NCBI GenBank assembly: GCA_037176885.1
Contig: JAWWNJ010000034.1
Span: 682,001 to 746,000 of the forward strand
DNA length: 64,000 nt
Direction of reading: 5' to 3'
Origin: Favolaschia claudopus
Lineage: Eukaryota > Basidiomycota > Agaricomycetes > Agaricales > Mycenaceae
Part shown: in pieces, positions 1 through 11,316 of the stretch
Layout of the letters: each line of letters opens with the position of its first letter
Numbering within the stretch: position 1 is the first letter of the stretch
Translations under genes and position numbers: made by a program
Notes under the pieces: model-generated
Database searches by the model: none
Told to the model about the DNA's origin: nothing
Seen by the model: the letters and a program-made list of their open reading frames with translations, nothing else

Positions 1-1917
1 ACGTCTCCGGGTCGAAATAGAACAGATACGCATAGAGGTCCTCCGGGAACTTGCTGCATATCTTGAAGCCGTATATCGCGTTCGCGTCGAACGTAAAACG
101 CGCGACGTCACCTTGCACCAGATTTCCCCTATCGTCCGGCTCGCGGTGCGGAAAATCGCCCTTCAGACGGTGCATCTCGAGGGTAACACCCTTGACAGGA
201 TCTTCCGTATTGACGCGGTCGAGGAAGTAGTTGAAATGCGCGACCCCGTCGAGGGCGTCGAGGAGGTGCGAAGGGTTGGACGTCATCGGGAAGCTGACTT
301 TATCAAGAGCCTTCCTCATGGTCGGCGTACGCGGCTCCACGACGACCTCGCGCGACCTCGGGTCAACGCTGAGCGCGATCTGTGCGTCAGCAAGCGAGGG
401 AGCTTGCACGAATCTAGGCGTCACCGTCCGCGTGGGCGAAAACAAAGCATCGGTGTGGGGGAAATCGTCCGGGGTGTAGACGTGGAGGATCATAGAGGTG
501 TTCTTCCAGTCAGATACTTCCGCCCGTGAGAGTTCCGGGATATCTATGAAGGGTCTGTCCTTCTGCCGCAGAATACTATGCTGAGCCAAGACGGTATGGG
601 CAACCATAACACATAAGGCCTTGTCGTGTATGTCATACGCCGTGAACTCTGTCTCGGTCATAACACCAGCGACCGTGCCCATGTCCACCTTGTACAGCGA
701 TGAGATAGCCTCGGCGCCAGCGTCGAGGTTGGGCTCCACGCCGCCTAGCTGTGGTCGTTTGGGCTCGAGGCTCGTCGGACTGGTGGCTTCAGGGTCGTAG
801 GGAACTAGCGGTACAGACCGCCTCCCCGCCTTCGGATAATTCCCATTGAAAACCAGCCGCTTAGTCTCACTCCCGCCGCAATGAGGCATCTGATCAGACC
901 ACCTCGGAACCCGCTCTACGAGCTCTTGATACGTGATATGCCCCAACGGAGCCCACCGCAGATTGTCCAGCAAATGTTTTGTGAAACGCCCACCAGGTCT
1001 CTTCTCGCCGTACATGTCACCCAGTTCTCGCGCAGTCTCGTCCGCTTGACACGCCGCTAGCAGGACATGCGAGGTCGCGCCAGGTTCCCACATCCGGGGC
1101 GGCTTTTTCAAGGACTGTCCTTTCCACAGGTGGCTATCGAGTTCAGCTGGGATCTTGGAGGAGTCGGTCTCTGCAGCTCGGCTCTTCCCCTCGCCGCGAC
1201 GTGCGATGCCGCCTGAAGAGATATCAGAGCAGATAGACGCGCAGAAGCTGCATGCATACCTGAATGGCAGGAATCGAGAATGACGGTCTGTGTCGAAAGT
1301 GAGTATCGCGAGACCACAACAGCCACGCAGCGGGACGTACAATATTGGAACCCTTCTTCTGAGATAGCTCCTGCAGCAGCCAACCGAGAACATAGTCAGG
1401 TATGCTGTGAATATGATGCCCTGCAGCGTCTTGCGTTCGCTCGTCAACAGGACATATCGTCTCCACCTTCATATCCCGTGCCATCATGTTACGAGTCGTC
1501 GCGGCGCGGCTTCCATGACCCGCAAAGTAAAAGATCATGGTCGTTTCCCCACCATCCGGAATGCGCGAGTTCTCGATGAAGTGCGTTCGGAAACCCGACA
1601 TGATTTTCGAACGCGTCGCGTCCTTGTTCTCGATGGAGAGGATGTTGTCAACTGGGACGTGGAGTACGTCTTCCAGATACTTTCGGAATTCCTTGGCGTC
1701 GTTCACAGCGCCGTCCAGAGGTTTGAGCTCATCGCTCTTGAGGTACTGCACCAAACGTAAACGTTGGGAGCGCATATCGGTGACCAGAGCCTGTGAAGGA
1801 CGTACATCGTTGACACCGACAATGAGCGCAAAAACCGTGTCTTTCCCGGCCAGAGTCGGGTCGGATCGTGGAGCGAGCGTGCCTGAGGTAGGGACAATCG
1901 AGGGTATTTGCACAACT
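1..1917 (-). CDS. Metacaspase unit A (second caspase unit of a probable fused gene; runs off left edge)
   Basis: Caspase-fold cysteine peptidase (C14, metacaspase). Exons read 1917-1806, 1745-1341, 1287-1260 and 1212-1 (open at the window edge, about 11 nt before the donor seen in unit B). The catalytic His is in FYFAGHGSR and the catalytic Cys in ILDSCHSGG, which straddles two introns. The first strand GKDTVFALIVGIND is split from the next exon by a 60-nt intron whose length is a multiple of three, so the frame also reads through it. A long C-terminal domain follows. An ATG at 1928 could start a separate gene, but in the favoured model it is inside an intron and this unit continues from unit B through mini-exons at 1976-2278. 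It is nearly identical to unit B over the first 300 bases. Confidence is high for metacaspase and moderate for the fusion. Confidence 0.88.
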
Positions 1918-2334
1918 CTTTTGACCATGGACTAGTAAGCACAGAATAACGAGGCGCGAAAGGCAGAGACTCAACGGAGCGACCATCGTCAGTTGCGGCA
2001 TTTCGACATCCTCAGCAGGAGCTGAAGAATGTTCCACCACTCTTTATGCCAGTTAGCAGTGGATAAAAAAGGCCAGCAGAGACTCAACGGAATTTCCACT
2101 ACCGACGGCGACATTTTGATCTCTCCGGAAATGGCGACGGCAGGTTCTTTCATCGTACTGTTTTATTGCAAAATGAGAGCTGCACACTAAGACATATTTT
2201 GAAAGACTCAACGACGCTCCCATCTCCAGTGAAGGCTGTTCTATTTTCTCAGGAACAGTAGGAAGATTCTCAATCGCACTTTTCGACCATGGAAAAATCA
2301 GCACATAGCAAGCAGAGATAGGGAAAAACTCAAC
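1918..2334 (-). other. Mini-exon linker ladder between the two metacaspase units
   Basis: Three short exons lie at 2278-2213 (66 nt), 2157-2089 (69 nt) and 2041-1976 (66 nt). They are separated by introns of 55 and 47 nt and bounded by introns of 56 nt (2334-2279) and 58 nt (1975-1918). Every exon starts and ends in the same phase, so any could be skipped or duplicated without frame loss. The donors share an unusual GTTGAGT core. The encoded linker is Pro/Glu/Val rich (for example VVEHSSAPAEDVEMP) with no recognised domain. The frame enters from the last exon of unit B and leaves into the GKDTVFAL strand of unit A. The same exons recur upstream of the plus-strand copy near 15.6-15.9 kb. The exon model is an inference from splice sites and phase; transcripts would settle it. 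Confidence 0.6.
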
Positions 2335-4705
2335 GAAGCCTCCACCGGGAGCAAAATGTCCTCGGAGAGAGTAGGTGCCTCTACCATGGGAGGCTTTGTC
2401 GGACTCGCACTCGCAGTCATGGTCAGCACCACCGTCAGCGCGTCCCACGTCGCCAACCGGTTGAACGCCTCCTTCCCCGCCTTCAGTCTCCCAGTGCCCT
2501 TGAAATCCGCTTTGAACGGCTCAGTAGTCTGCTTGATCCACCTCAAATCCACAAACTCGCGCGTCACGAACAGCTTGATGAATCCAGAGCTCGTCACCTG
2601 CCCATCCTCCATCGTGAACTCAAACGCACGCTCGCCGCCCATGCCTACCGTCACGAACCCGTTGGTCTTCAAGGGCGCGGAGTTCCGGCGTTCTGGAGAG
2701 TACCATTCCTGGGCGAATGGTGAGCACAATTGACGACAATACAAGAACCGACGCGAGCCAGACACAAACGCTGCGTACCTGAATCGTGAACGTCTCCGGG
2801 TCGAAATAGAACAGATACGCATAGAGGTCCTCCGGGAACTTGCTGCATATCTTGAAGCCGTATATCGCGTTCGCGTCGAACGTAAAACGCGCGACGTCAC
2901 CTTGCACCAGATTTCCCCTATCGTCCGGCTCGCGGTGCGGAAAATCGCCCTTCAGACGGTGCATCTCGAGGGTAACACCCTTGACAGGATCTTCCGTATT
3001 GACGCGGTCGAGGAAGTAGTTGAAATGCGCGACCCCGTCGATGGCGTCGAGGAGGTGCGAAGGATTTGCCGTCATCGGGAAGCTGACTTTATCAAGAGCC
3101 TTCTTCATCGTCGGCGTAAGCGGCTCCACGACGACCTCGCCTGACTTCAAGTCGACGCTCAGCGCAATATGTGCGTCAGCAAGCGAAGGGGCTTGCACGA
3201 ATCTAGGCGTCACCGTCCGCGTGGGCGAAAACAAAGCATCGGTGTGGGGGAAATCGTCCGGGGTGTAGACGTGGAGGATCATAGAGGTGTTCTTCCAGTC
3301 AGATACTTCCGCCCGCGACAGTGCCGGGATCTCTATGAATGGCCTGTCCTTCTGCCGCAGGATACTATGCTGAGCCAACACAGTATGTGCAACCATAACA
3401 CATAAGGCCTTGTCGTGTATGTCATACGCCGTGAACTCTGTCTCGGTCATAACACCAGCGACCGTGCCCATGTCCACCTTGTACAGCGATGAGATAGCCT
3501 CGGCGCCAGCGTCGAGGTTGGGCTCCACGCCGCCTAGCTGTGGTCGTTTGGGCTCGAGGCTCGTCGGACTGGTGGCTTCAGGGTCGTAGGGAACTAGCGG
3601 TACAGACCGCCTCCCCGCCTTCGGATGATTCCCATTAAAAACGACCCGCTCAATCCGACTCCCACCGCAATGCGGTCTCTGATCAGACCACCTCGGCACC
3701 CGATCGATGAGCTCTTGATACGTGATATGCCCCAACGGAGCCCACCGCAAATTCTCCAGCAAATGCTTCGTGAACCGTCCCCCGGGTTTCTTCTCGCCGT
3801 ACATGTCACTAAGTTCGCGCGCAGTCTCGTCCGCTTGACATGCCGCTAGCAGGACATGCGAGGTAGCGGTAGATTCCCACATGCGGTACGGTTTTTTCAA
3901 CGACTGTCCTTTCCACAGGTGGCTATCGAGTTCCGCTGGGATCTTGGTGGAGTCTGTCTCTGCAGCTCGGCTCTTTCCCTCGCCGCGACGGGCGATTCCG
4001 CCTAAGGAGAAATCAGAGCAGATAGAGAGGTAGAGGCTGCATACATATTACCTGAATGGCAGGAATCGAGAATGACCGTCTGATCGAAAATGAGTCTCGA
4101 CAAACGGCGACAACGACCGCGAAGCGGGACGTACGATATTAGAACCCTTCTTCTCAGACAGCTCCTGCAGCAGCCAACCGAGAACATAGTCAGGTATGCT
4201 GTGAATATGGTGCCCTGCAGCGTCTTGCGTTCGCTCGTCAACAGGACATATCGTCTCCACCATCATATCCCGCGCCGTCATGTTACGAGTCGTCGCAGCG
4301 CGGCTTCCATGACCTGCAAAGTAGAAGATCATGGTCGTTTCCCCGCCGTCAGGAATGCGCGAGTTCTCGATGAAGTGCGTTCGGAAGCCCGACATGATGT
4401 TCGTGCGCGTCGCCTCCCTGTTCTCGATGGAGAGAATGTTGTCGACTGGGACGTCGAGTACTTCTTCCAGATATTTTCGGAATTCCTTTGCGTCGTTCAC
4501 AGCGCCACCCAGAGGCTTGAGCTCGTCGCTCTTCATGTACTTCACCAAATGTTGAGCTATTCCATACCGATGACCGGAGGTGAAGGACGTACATCGTTGA
4601 TTCCAACAACGAGCGCAAAAACCGTGTCTTTCCCGGTCAGAGTCGGCTCGGATGGTGGAGCAAATATGACTCGATCAGGGAACCTTTCTATCAGGAACGC
4701 GCCGC
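2335..4705 (-). CDS. Metacaspase unit B (first caspase unit of a probable fused gene)
   Basis: C14 metacaspase with exons 4705-4593, 4539-4135, 4079-4052, 4001-2779 and 2708-2335. It has the GKDTVFAL strand, the His motif FYFAGHGSR and the Cys motif ILDSCHSGG, then the same roughly 530-residue C-terminal region as units A and C, with YLFYFDPETFTIQ just before the last intron and a GMGGERAFEF motif after it. No in-frame ATG lies between an upstream TGA and the caspase core, so the unit seems to need the upstream exons (4752-6432) for initiation. Its last exon does not stop where copy C stops. It carries a KPPMVEAP-type tail that reads to a TGA at 2298 if unspliced, or joins the mini-exons at 2278 if spliced. 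All phases in the chain agree. Confidence 0.87.
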
Positions 4706-4751
4706 CTGTGGTAGAATAGTAGCAAGAGGTGATACGATTTCAGGGGCTTAC

Positions 4752-6432
4752 CATTCTTTTCTTCGATAGAGAACTGATTCTCGACAGATTGCAAGAAGTC
4801 CGAAATTGTCATGTTCTCTGAGCACTAGATATCGCCTCAGTTCGAATCATCACTTTAGAACCTATGACCCAGGAAACACTCACATCTTCTAGAATGTTAC
4901 GCCAGTTATCGTCATGGCTTGCAACAACCGCTGCATTTGGAGTCTGGACCAAAACGTCAACGAAACGATCGAAATTTTATGCAGTCTCACGTTGTGGAGA
5001 ATGTATTCATTTATGAGTCTGGAGGGATTAGAAATCTTGCAATGATTAGTGAACATCTAATACTGAAACATTAGCGAGACAATACTTGATTAGTGGGCTG
5101 AACCGATGAAGGCATCCGTTGTTTAGGTTCCTCGCTGTGGCGATTTCGACCCGTGTGCGAGCCCCTCAGTATAGAGAATAGCCAGCAAGACCGGCTTGGG
5201 ACCAGGCTAACTTCTTTGAAAGTTTTAAGGCTAGATCGCACACCGATTATGGGTGAAGTCGTAGCAGCGGTCCGTCTGACCAGCTTCTGCCACAGCGCTT
5301 GCTGGATGGAAATGGACAACCCGTGGATAAAAGTGGTATGGTTCAAAGTGGATGAAAAGGGGTAATGACTTTTTCCCACCGAGGGATTTTTTTGTCCTAT
5401 GACACCACTCCAAGAATAACGATCAGCACTCATTTTGAAGTCGAGCTGGAACGCCTTATCCGTTCTGTGATAGGACGCCATACCCCACGACAAAGCTTTC
5501 TCATGCCCTATGACAAGGTAAAGCGCGCCGTTCTCTAGGTATCGTCCTCTGCCAGATGCACTTTTGATGTATTTGTACCAAGCGAGACCGTTCTTGACAG
5601 CATAGGCATTCAGAGCAGTTGTATTTCGAAGCTTTTTAACGTGGGCACCGTGCGGGTAGGCGATAACAGCGCCACTGCTAGCGTCACAACTGAAAACAAA
5701 GTCGCTTCCTGGAAACGCGCTTGTGAAAGCAGATCTTTTTAACTGCAGTCTGCATCGATGCAATGAATGAAGACTTACTCGGCAACAGTGTGAGTGAACA
5801 TTTGAATGTTCACTCGTGAAACATTACGCGTCGAAATGGCACTGCCTCCGTTCTCATAGTGGAGGAATACATCCTGTGGCTGGTACATTGGGAGGGGTTC
5901 AAATCCTGGAGGAGTCCCGTACGCATTGATGGGATGCTGGGGGGGAAGGAAGACATTGAAGAAAAAGTCGAATTCTCCTTCCGGCGTTACGCATCCAACG
6001 TCGCCGATTGAGACACCGCAAGATTGAAACTCCTTAGGCAGGCTGCCTTGTGGGACAGGGTCATACAGTGGAAGTCCGCGTCCTCTAGAAAGCATCTGAC
6101 GGCAGTAAACCTGGCAGTCCGAAAGCACTTCTTCGTCGTCAATCGAGAATATCTGTATAATACGAGATGTCGCTGACTGCCTGTATCATGACAAAGATTT
6201 AAGTGTACCGGACGATCCAACCTGCGACTTGAACTTCCACCGTTGAGATAGTAGTTGGCAATCAACGAAGCGCCGTAGCCTATCCCGCCTTGCCCACCGT
6301 GTTCGTTAGAGTTTCCACCACCGCCACCGGTGCCGCCTGTATCTCGCAATCAGATATAAAGTTTGGTTTTCAGTGGACATCAAGTGCACCATGGAAGTCT
6401 AAGTTCAAGTTAGGGACGGCAGGAAAGGCCAT
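4752..6432 (-). CDS. Gly-rich Agaricomycete domain, probable N-terminus of the poly-metacaspase gene
   Basis: Exons are 6432-6390, 6336-6209, 6152-5779, 5734-5086, 5035-4991, 4943-4884 and 4824-4752. The start at 6432 gives a short leader followed by a GGTGGGGGN-type Gly-rich stretch. Then come motifs I associate with uncharacterised Agaricomycete proteins: VLSDCQVYCRQML, GVSIGDVG..TPEGEFDFFFN, LPPQHPINA, PGSDFVFSCDASSGAV, LYLVIGHEKALSWGMASY, NPSRLINEYIL and ASHDDNWRNIL. Function is unknown; relatives occur as stand-alone proteins. Here the last exon joins in phase to the exon carrying the first caspase strand (4705-4593), making this the likely regulatory or sensing N-terminus (about residues 1-460). 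It could instead be a separate neighbouring gene that reads past the donor at 4751. Confidence 0.7.
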
Positions 6433-7157
6433 AGACGATGCGAGGTGGGTATGCTAGCGAGGAGAGAACGTAGTAGGAGACAAGGTGTGTTGGAACACGA
6501 GGGAGTCGCCAGGCTAGACAGCAAATAAATCGATGCGGCGCTATGGATAGAAAACATGATCCTTGCATCGGAATTCGGGACGAGTGAGATATACCAGATG
6601 TCGCACACGCTACAGATTCATGTCAACTCCCTGCAGCGTCTGAAAACTTTCTAGATACAGCCTTGATACAGCCAGAGTTCCGCTGGAATTGTGAGGAGAG
6701 TCCATGATTCGAGGCAACTTCAGATTCAACTCCAGTTCCGAGTGAATGAAAGTCTGCTATTTGTGACGCTTTAACGCTCTTTCGGGCAAAGAATTGCCTT
6801 CAAACGACATAGTAGTCAGATCCGCAGGTGAGCACTTGTAGAACGTTAAGGAGAAGGCATCAAGAAGGCACCCGGCAGGCGTGTGACCGTTGTCATATGT
6901 CACGGCGATTGCGTGGGTAGCGACAGAGGGTCGACGAAAGAAATTCCAAATAATTATCGCCACAACAACAGCTTGAGTACACCCAGTATCTACGTCCATC
7001 AGCGTCCCCCCTGCTCCACCCTGTTCCTGTTCCTCAGTTGCCCAGTGACACAGCTACAGTATTTACACTGATTCGTTCTGCCCATTTCCTCCAAAAGCCC
7101 AAGCCTGAGCATCTCCGGCTTCCCCGCACCAAATCCAAACCCCCCACCTCGCCTCGT
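6433..7157. other. Intergenic region, divergence between caspase-fusion start and coronin 3' end
   Basis: About 725 bases that should hold the promoter of the minus-strand gene starting at 6432 and the 3' end of coronin. Short open frames here lack known motifs and convincing starts. I see no RNA gene or repeat. Confidence 0.5.
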
Positions 7158-9700
7158 CTACCCCTCCAACAACGCCTGCGCCGCCTTCCTCGCATTCGCC
7201 CTCACCCCCTCCAGCTCCAACTCCAGCGTCCGTATCTTCGCATACGCCTCCCGCAACTCGCCCGTCAGACGGGCGTTCTCTTCCGCTAGCGCGCCGTCAT
7301 TGGCTTGCGGGGGAGGCGGCTGCGAGTACGAGTTAGAGTACGAGGAGGAGGAAGGGGGCGTGGGTTGCGCGGGCGAGGGAGCAGAGTATGACTGTACGAA
7401 GAAGGCAGGAGTAAGCAAGCGGAGGAAGGGAAGCAGGAGCGAGGAAAGAAAGACACGCACATCAACACTCGCCTGCCTCGCGCTCATCGGCTCCGGCGTA
7501 GCCGCACTGTACGTCCTCGTCGGTGCCGGTGCGGGCGCAGGAATATCCACCTTCGCCTCCACCTTGATCTGCGCCGCCGCTGGCGCGGGTGTCGGAGTCG
7601 GGCTAGCAAACGACTGCGCAGGTGCGTTCTTCCCCGCAAAACTCACTCCATCCTGCAGATTCACTAAACGCAGAGGCGCGGATTTCCCAGAGAAGAACTC
7701 AGCGGCACTGAGACTTGGTTCGGACGAGGGGGCAGGGGGGAAGATGTCAGATTGGAAGGAGTCGGCCTGCGTAGCGTGTTTGTTAGCATTGGTTGAGAGA
7801 AAGAAAGAGATGAAGGAAGGAAGGGCGAAGGGGATACCACGCACCTTCCTCGGCACGATAAACGCGATCGGCTCGATACTCGACCCAGCAACTTTGTACG
7901 CGCGCGCGATCTCGCAATCGCTGACGTTGAGCGCGCGACGCGGGAGGAAACACATCCCGCGTTGGGGGTCGGAGGATTTGTGTTCCGAGAGCGCGTATAG
8001 CGCGTCCGACTCGTACTCATAGTACCGAATATTACCATCTCTACATTCCCCTCGTCAGAAAAAGATCACGAAGAGAAAGGACACCACTCACCCCTTGCCC
8101 GCCAAAAACAAAATATTGTTATCTGACCAAAACGGCATCACCACACCCGCACTCTGGTCGAGCACAATAGTCTTGATATTCCCCAACGCGCCCGTCTCCC
8201 ACACGCCCACCTGCCGGTCGCTCATCTTGCTGAACCCGGTCGTGGCGATGCGGTCGTGCTCGCCCATCCAGACGACGCGCGAGCCCTTGATGCCGCCGTG
8301 GCCGTCTGCAGTGCGGACGGCGTCGGAACCGGCGCGGGGGTCGAAGAGGCGGAGCTTGCGATCGCGGCAGGTGGTGGCGAGGAGGGTGCCGGTGGGGTTG
8401 AAGGCGAGGGATTGGATGGCGTCGCCATGGCCGGTGAGGGTCACGCGGGGGTCTTCGGGGGCGGCGAGGTCCCAGATCTGTTTGGTTGTGGTTAGTACGC
8501 AGTGGGGGGCGGCTGTTTGAGAACGAGAGGCGCTTTCGAATTTCGGGCGCGGTTCGGGTCGCGGTCCCTAAGCGCTGGAACTGGTGTCTACTTTCCAAGA
8601 TCACCAGTGCCCGCAGGTCTGAGAGCGGAGCAGAATCCGCCGACCGGGCAAAGTGAACGTGTGTCTTTCTCCAACTTTGGGTACAAGAGACACTTGCGGT
8701 TCTGGAGCTGACTCGCGGCCGCGGCTACGAATCTACTCCAGTGTTCAAGCGCAGGCACTGGAGTCTTCGTTTCGAGATCACCATTGCCCGAAGCCGAATC
8801 CGCCGACGGGGCAAAGTGAGGTGTATCGTTCTCTAGTTTTGGGCACGACAGACACCTGCGATTCTGGAGCTAAATCGCGCCGGAGGCTTCGAATACACTC
8901 CTGCGAGCGTCGAAGAATGGTGATCTCAAGAAATCAGATCACAAAATGCGGCATTGAGCTTCGCTCGAGATTGTGAAATGTCCATCTTTCGCAGAGTAAC
9001 TGTTGGAGCAATAGGCGAGAAACACACCTTGATGACGTGCTCTCCCGACGCACTAGCCAGAACATTCGAAGCCGTTGGATGGAACATGACTTGACCAACT
9101 TTACGAGCGGAAGCGTCGAGGCGCGCGACAGGGTCGAAGTCGGTGGGCGTCCAGCCTAGAAATTTCACTCAGCAACTCATATGAACCCGTTACTTTCATT
9201 GAACGCACCCTCAAGCCCCCAGCCATCAAACGTATTCGGATCGACCTTCCAGATCATCACCTTACCGTCTTCGCCTCCAGACGCGACAACACGGTCGTTG
9301 TGCGGAGACCAGTCGGTGTCTAGCACAGGCGCAGTGTGGCTGCGCGCCAAAGGCAGACTGTCAGGCAACTTGTAGGTAAATCCCGGCGTAGCATTGAAAG
9401 GCGAAGGTAGAGGCACGATGGCGAATGCGCCGCCCCCAGAAGCGTTCCAGTTGATGCTGAGATATTCCTGCGACGACTGAGAGAGCTGCTGCTATTGGAT
9501 TTTTGAAGAGACTTCACCCCCGACGCTGCCACGACATTGGTGTCCCAAGCGCTGCCTGTAACTTTGACATTCTCGAGGCCGTGTTCTTTCTTTGCTGGCT
9601 GGCCGAAAACGTGGCTGGATTACCGCAGATAGATGAGATATATCACAGACGCGCATACGATTACCTACCGATATTTGGAGGCGCGCACGAAGCGAGACAT
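7158..9700 (-). CDS. crn1: Coronin, WD40 actin-binding protein
   Basis: Coronin binds F-actin and Arp2/3 and organises cortical actin patches. The N-terminus at 9700 reads MSRFVRASKYRHVFG across the first intron, the coronin hallmark, followed by ENVKVTGSAWDTN. A WD40 propeller follows: SHTAPVLDTDWSPHNDRVVA, then ASASGEHVIK, then VTLTGHGDAIQSLAFNPTG, then CRDRKLRLFDPR and NIRYYEYESD. A Pro/Ala-rich unique region and a C-terminal coiled coil (ENARLTGELREAYAKIRTLE) end at the stop at 7158. Introns include GTGCGT donors near 7470 and 7860 and an unusually long 550-nt intron at 8478-9027 between the codons for HVIK and IWDL. Length and domain order match fungal coronins. It appears intact. Confidence 0.95.
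8577..8910. repeat. Degenerate tandem repeat inside the long coronin intron
   Basis: Two diverged copies of a roughly 160-base unit (about 8577-8745 and 8755-8910) share AGATCACCA, AATCCGCCGAC, GGGCAAAGTGA and TTCTGGAGCT blocks in the same order. They account for much of the extra length of this 550-nt intron. No coding potential in either strand was recognised. Confidence 0.7.
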
Positions 9701-10030
9701 GGACGAACGAGATCGAGCCTTGAGGAGAAGATTTGTGATTGTTTATTTCAAAGGCTTTCAAGCGTTGAAGCCTCAAGAAAGTAACCTACTGGACAAACTT
9801 ATCTCTTTACTTCAAAAAACCGAATTTGCAGCGCTCTTGAAATATGTAGTACAAATTATAGAATTGGATCCAATCCCAATTTTTCAGGTCAGTATATTTT
9901 GATTTTTATATTTTATCGAGTCCTTCAAAGGGTTCAAAACCCAAGTTTTGGATTATTTCTTCATTGTTTGAAAGTAGCCAAGACAGACAACTGTCGAGTG
10001 GCCCTCCACTCAACATTCTCCCGAGTCACC
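9701..10030. other. Coronin promoter and F-box 3' flank
   Basis: This 330-base stretch is AT-rich in its middle (about 9840-9950). It should hold the coronin promoter and the 3' untranslated region of the next gene. Nothing else was recognised. Confidence 0.5.
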
Positions 10031-11230
10031 TTAGGCTGAAATCCAATGACTAAAACCATTATACACCAACACACAACTACTGACCATGTTTCCAGCACAT
10101 AAATTCGGAAAGAAATCTGTCAAATCATCTTGGCCTCTTGCGTAATCAAACTCGATGCTCGGACCAGGAGATAAGGGCAGAGAGCACAGAACCGAGTCGA
10201 GCTGTGCGCATGCTGAAGCTGAAGGATGGCGTGGAATACCCCGGAAGGCAATTTTGATTGTGTGGATTGAGTGTTTTGATGAAATGGAGCAGAGAGTTGT
10301 GGAGATGACAGAGGAGATTCTATGTGCAACATGCACGTGCAACACAGAGAGATTTGGAAATGAGGTGAGGTCAAGGGGAACCATATCATGCTGTGAACTG
10401 TCAGAGAACATGACAAGAATGAGCAGGAGCGGATATGTACCGTGGCGACGGAGATTTGAAGACAAGAAATTTTTTCGGTGAATGTTCTCTGCCATGGGAA
10501 GAAGTCCGCCGCGAGAATATTGATGGTTTTCAATCCAAAGAGCTCGATGGAAAGGAAATCGAGGGCAGTTGACCACATGGATATGGGCCAACCGCAAGCA
10601 TCTAGGCAGAGTGTCTCTGGTTTGAGGCAGCGCACATGGGGACGTGGGGATAAGAGGGATACCATCTCCTTGATCAGCGTTTCTGAAAACGCAAGCTCGA
10701 GATGTTCGATTGATGGTGCCCAGCCTTCCTCAAACAAGGACCTGATCGACGAAGCAGATACGACAAAATTTATGCCTAATTTCAGACTACGCAGCGTAGG
10801 CAGGCTCAAGAGCGAGATTCCTGCAGGCGTGGGAATGTCGCCGTCTACGAAATCCATCGACAGATTCTCCAAGCGTGTAAACTGGAGGTCGCATAATTTT
10901 GTTAGCAACTGCGATGATTCTCGAGACAGAGCGAACACGAGATGGAGATTATGGATATAGGGCAGCAGATGAGGGTTTTGCTCCAAGGTGTCGCAGAGGT
11001 GGTGTAGGATGTGGGCTTTGCGCCGTAGGGAGCCATTGGTGGAAGTCGGGGCGCGAAACAGAAGGGATTGTGCGGGGAATTGCCAAGAACGCGCAACCAG
11101 GGCGCACGATACAAGTGAGGGAGTATGTCCGGCGAGTAGGCCGATAAACTGGTATAAGAGGATTGGGATGTTCCATTGCGAGAGGATGAAGAAGGCAATG
11201 GTTGGGGGTAAGTTAAAGCTGGTCCCTGGA
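10031..11230 (-). CDS. F-box/LRR-like protein
   Basis: A minus-strand gene whose N-terminal part resembles an F-box (LPP...SLVSCALVARSW, about 11200-11090) followed by leucine-rich segments such as NPHLLPYIHNLHLVFAL and ISLLSLPTLRSLKLG, typical of the large Agaricomycete F-box families that recruit substrates to SCF ubiquitin ligases. An intron at 10440-10398 joins the main exon to a 3' exon ending at the stop at 10031. The start codon is not clear: the F-box frame has no obvious ATG and an upstream exon may be missing, so the 5' limit is approximate. Substrate is unknown. Confidence 0.65.
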
Positions 11231-11316
11231 TCTGCGCACGTGTTTCCGTGGGAATTTCGACTTGTCCTCTCCCAAATTTCTCAAGTTTCTTGTCAGACTT
11301 TGACTTTCCAGCTTCA

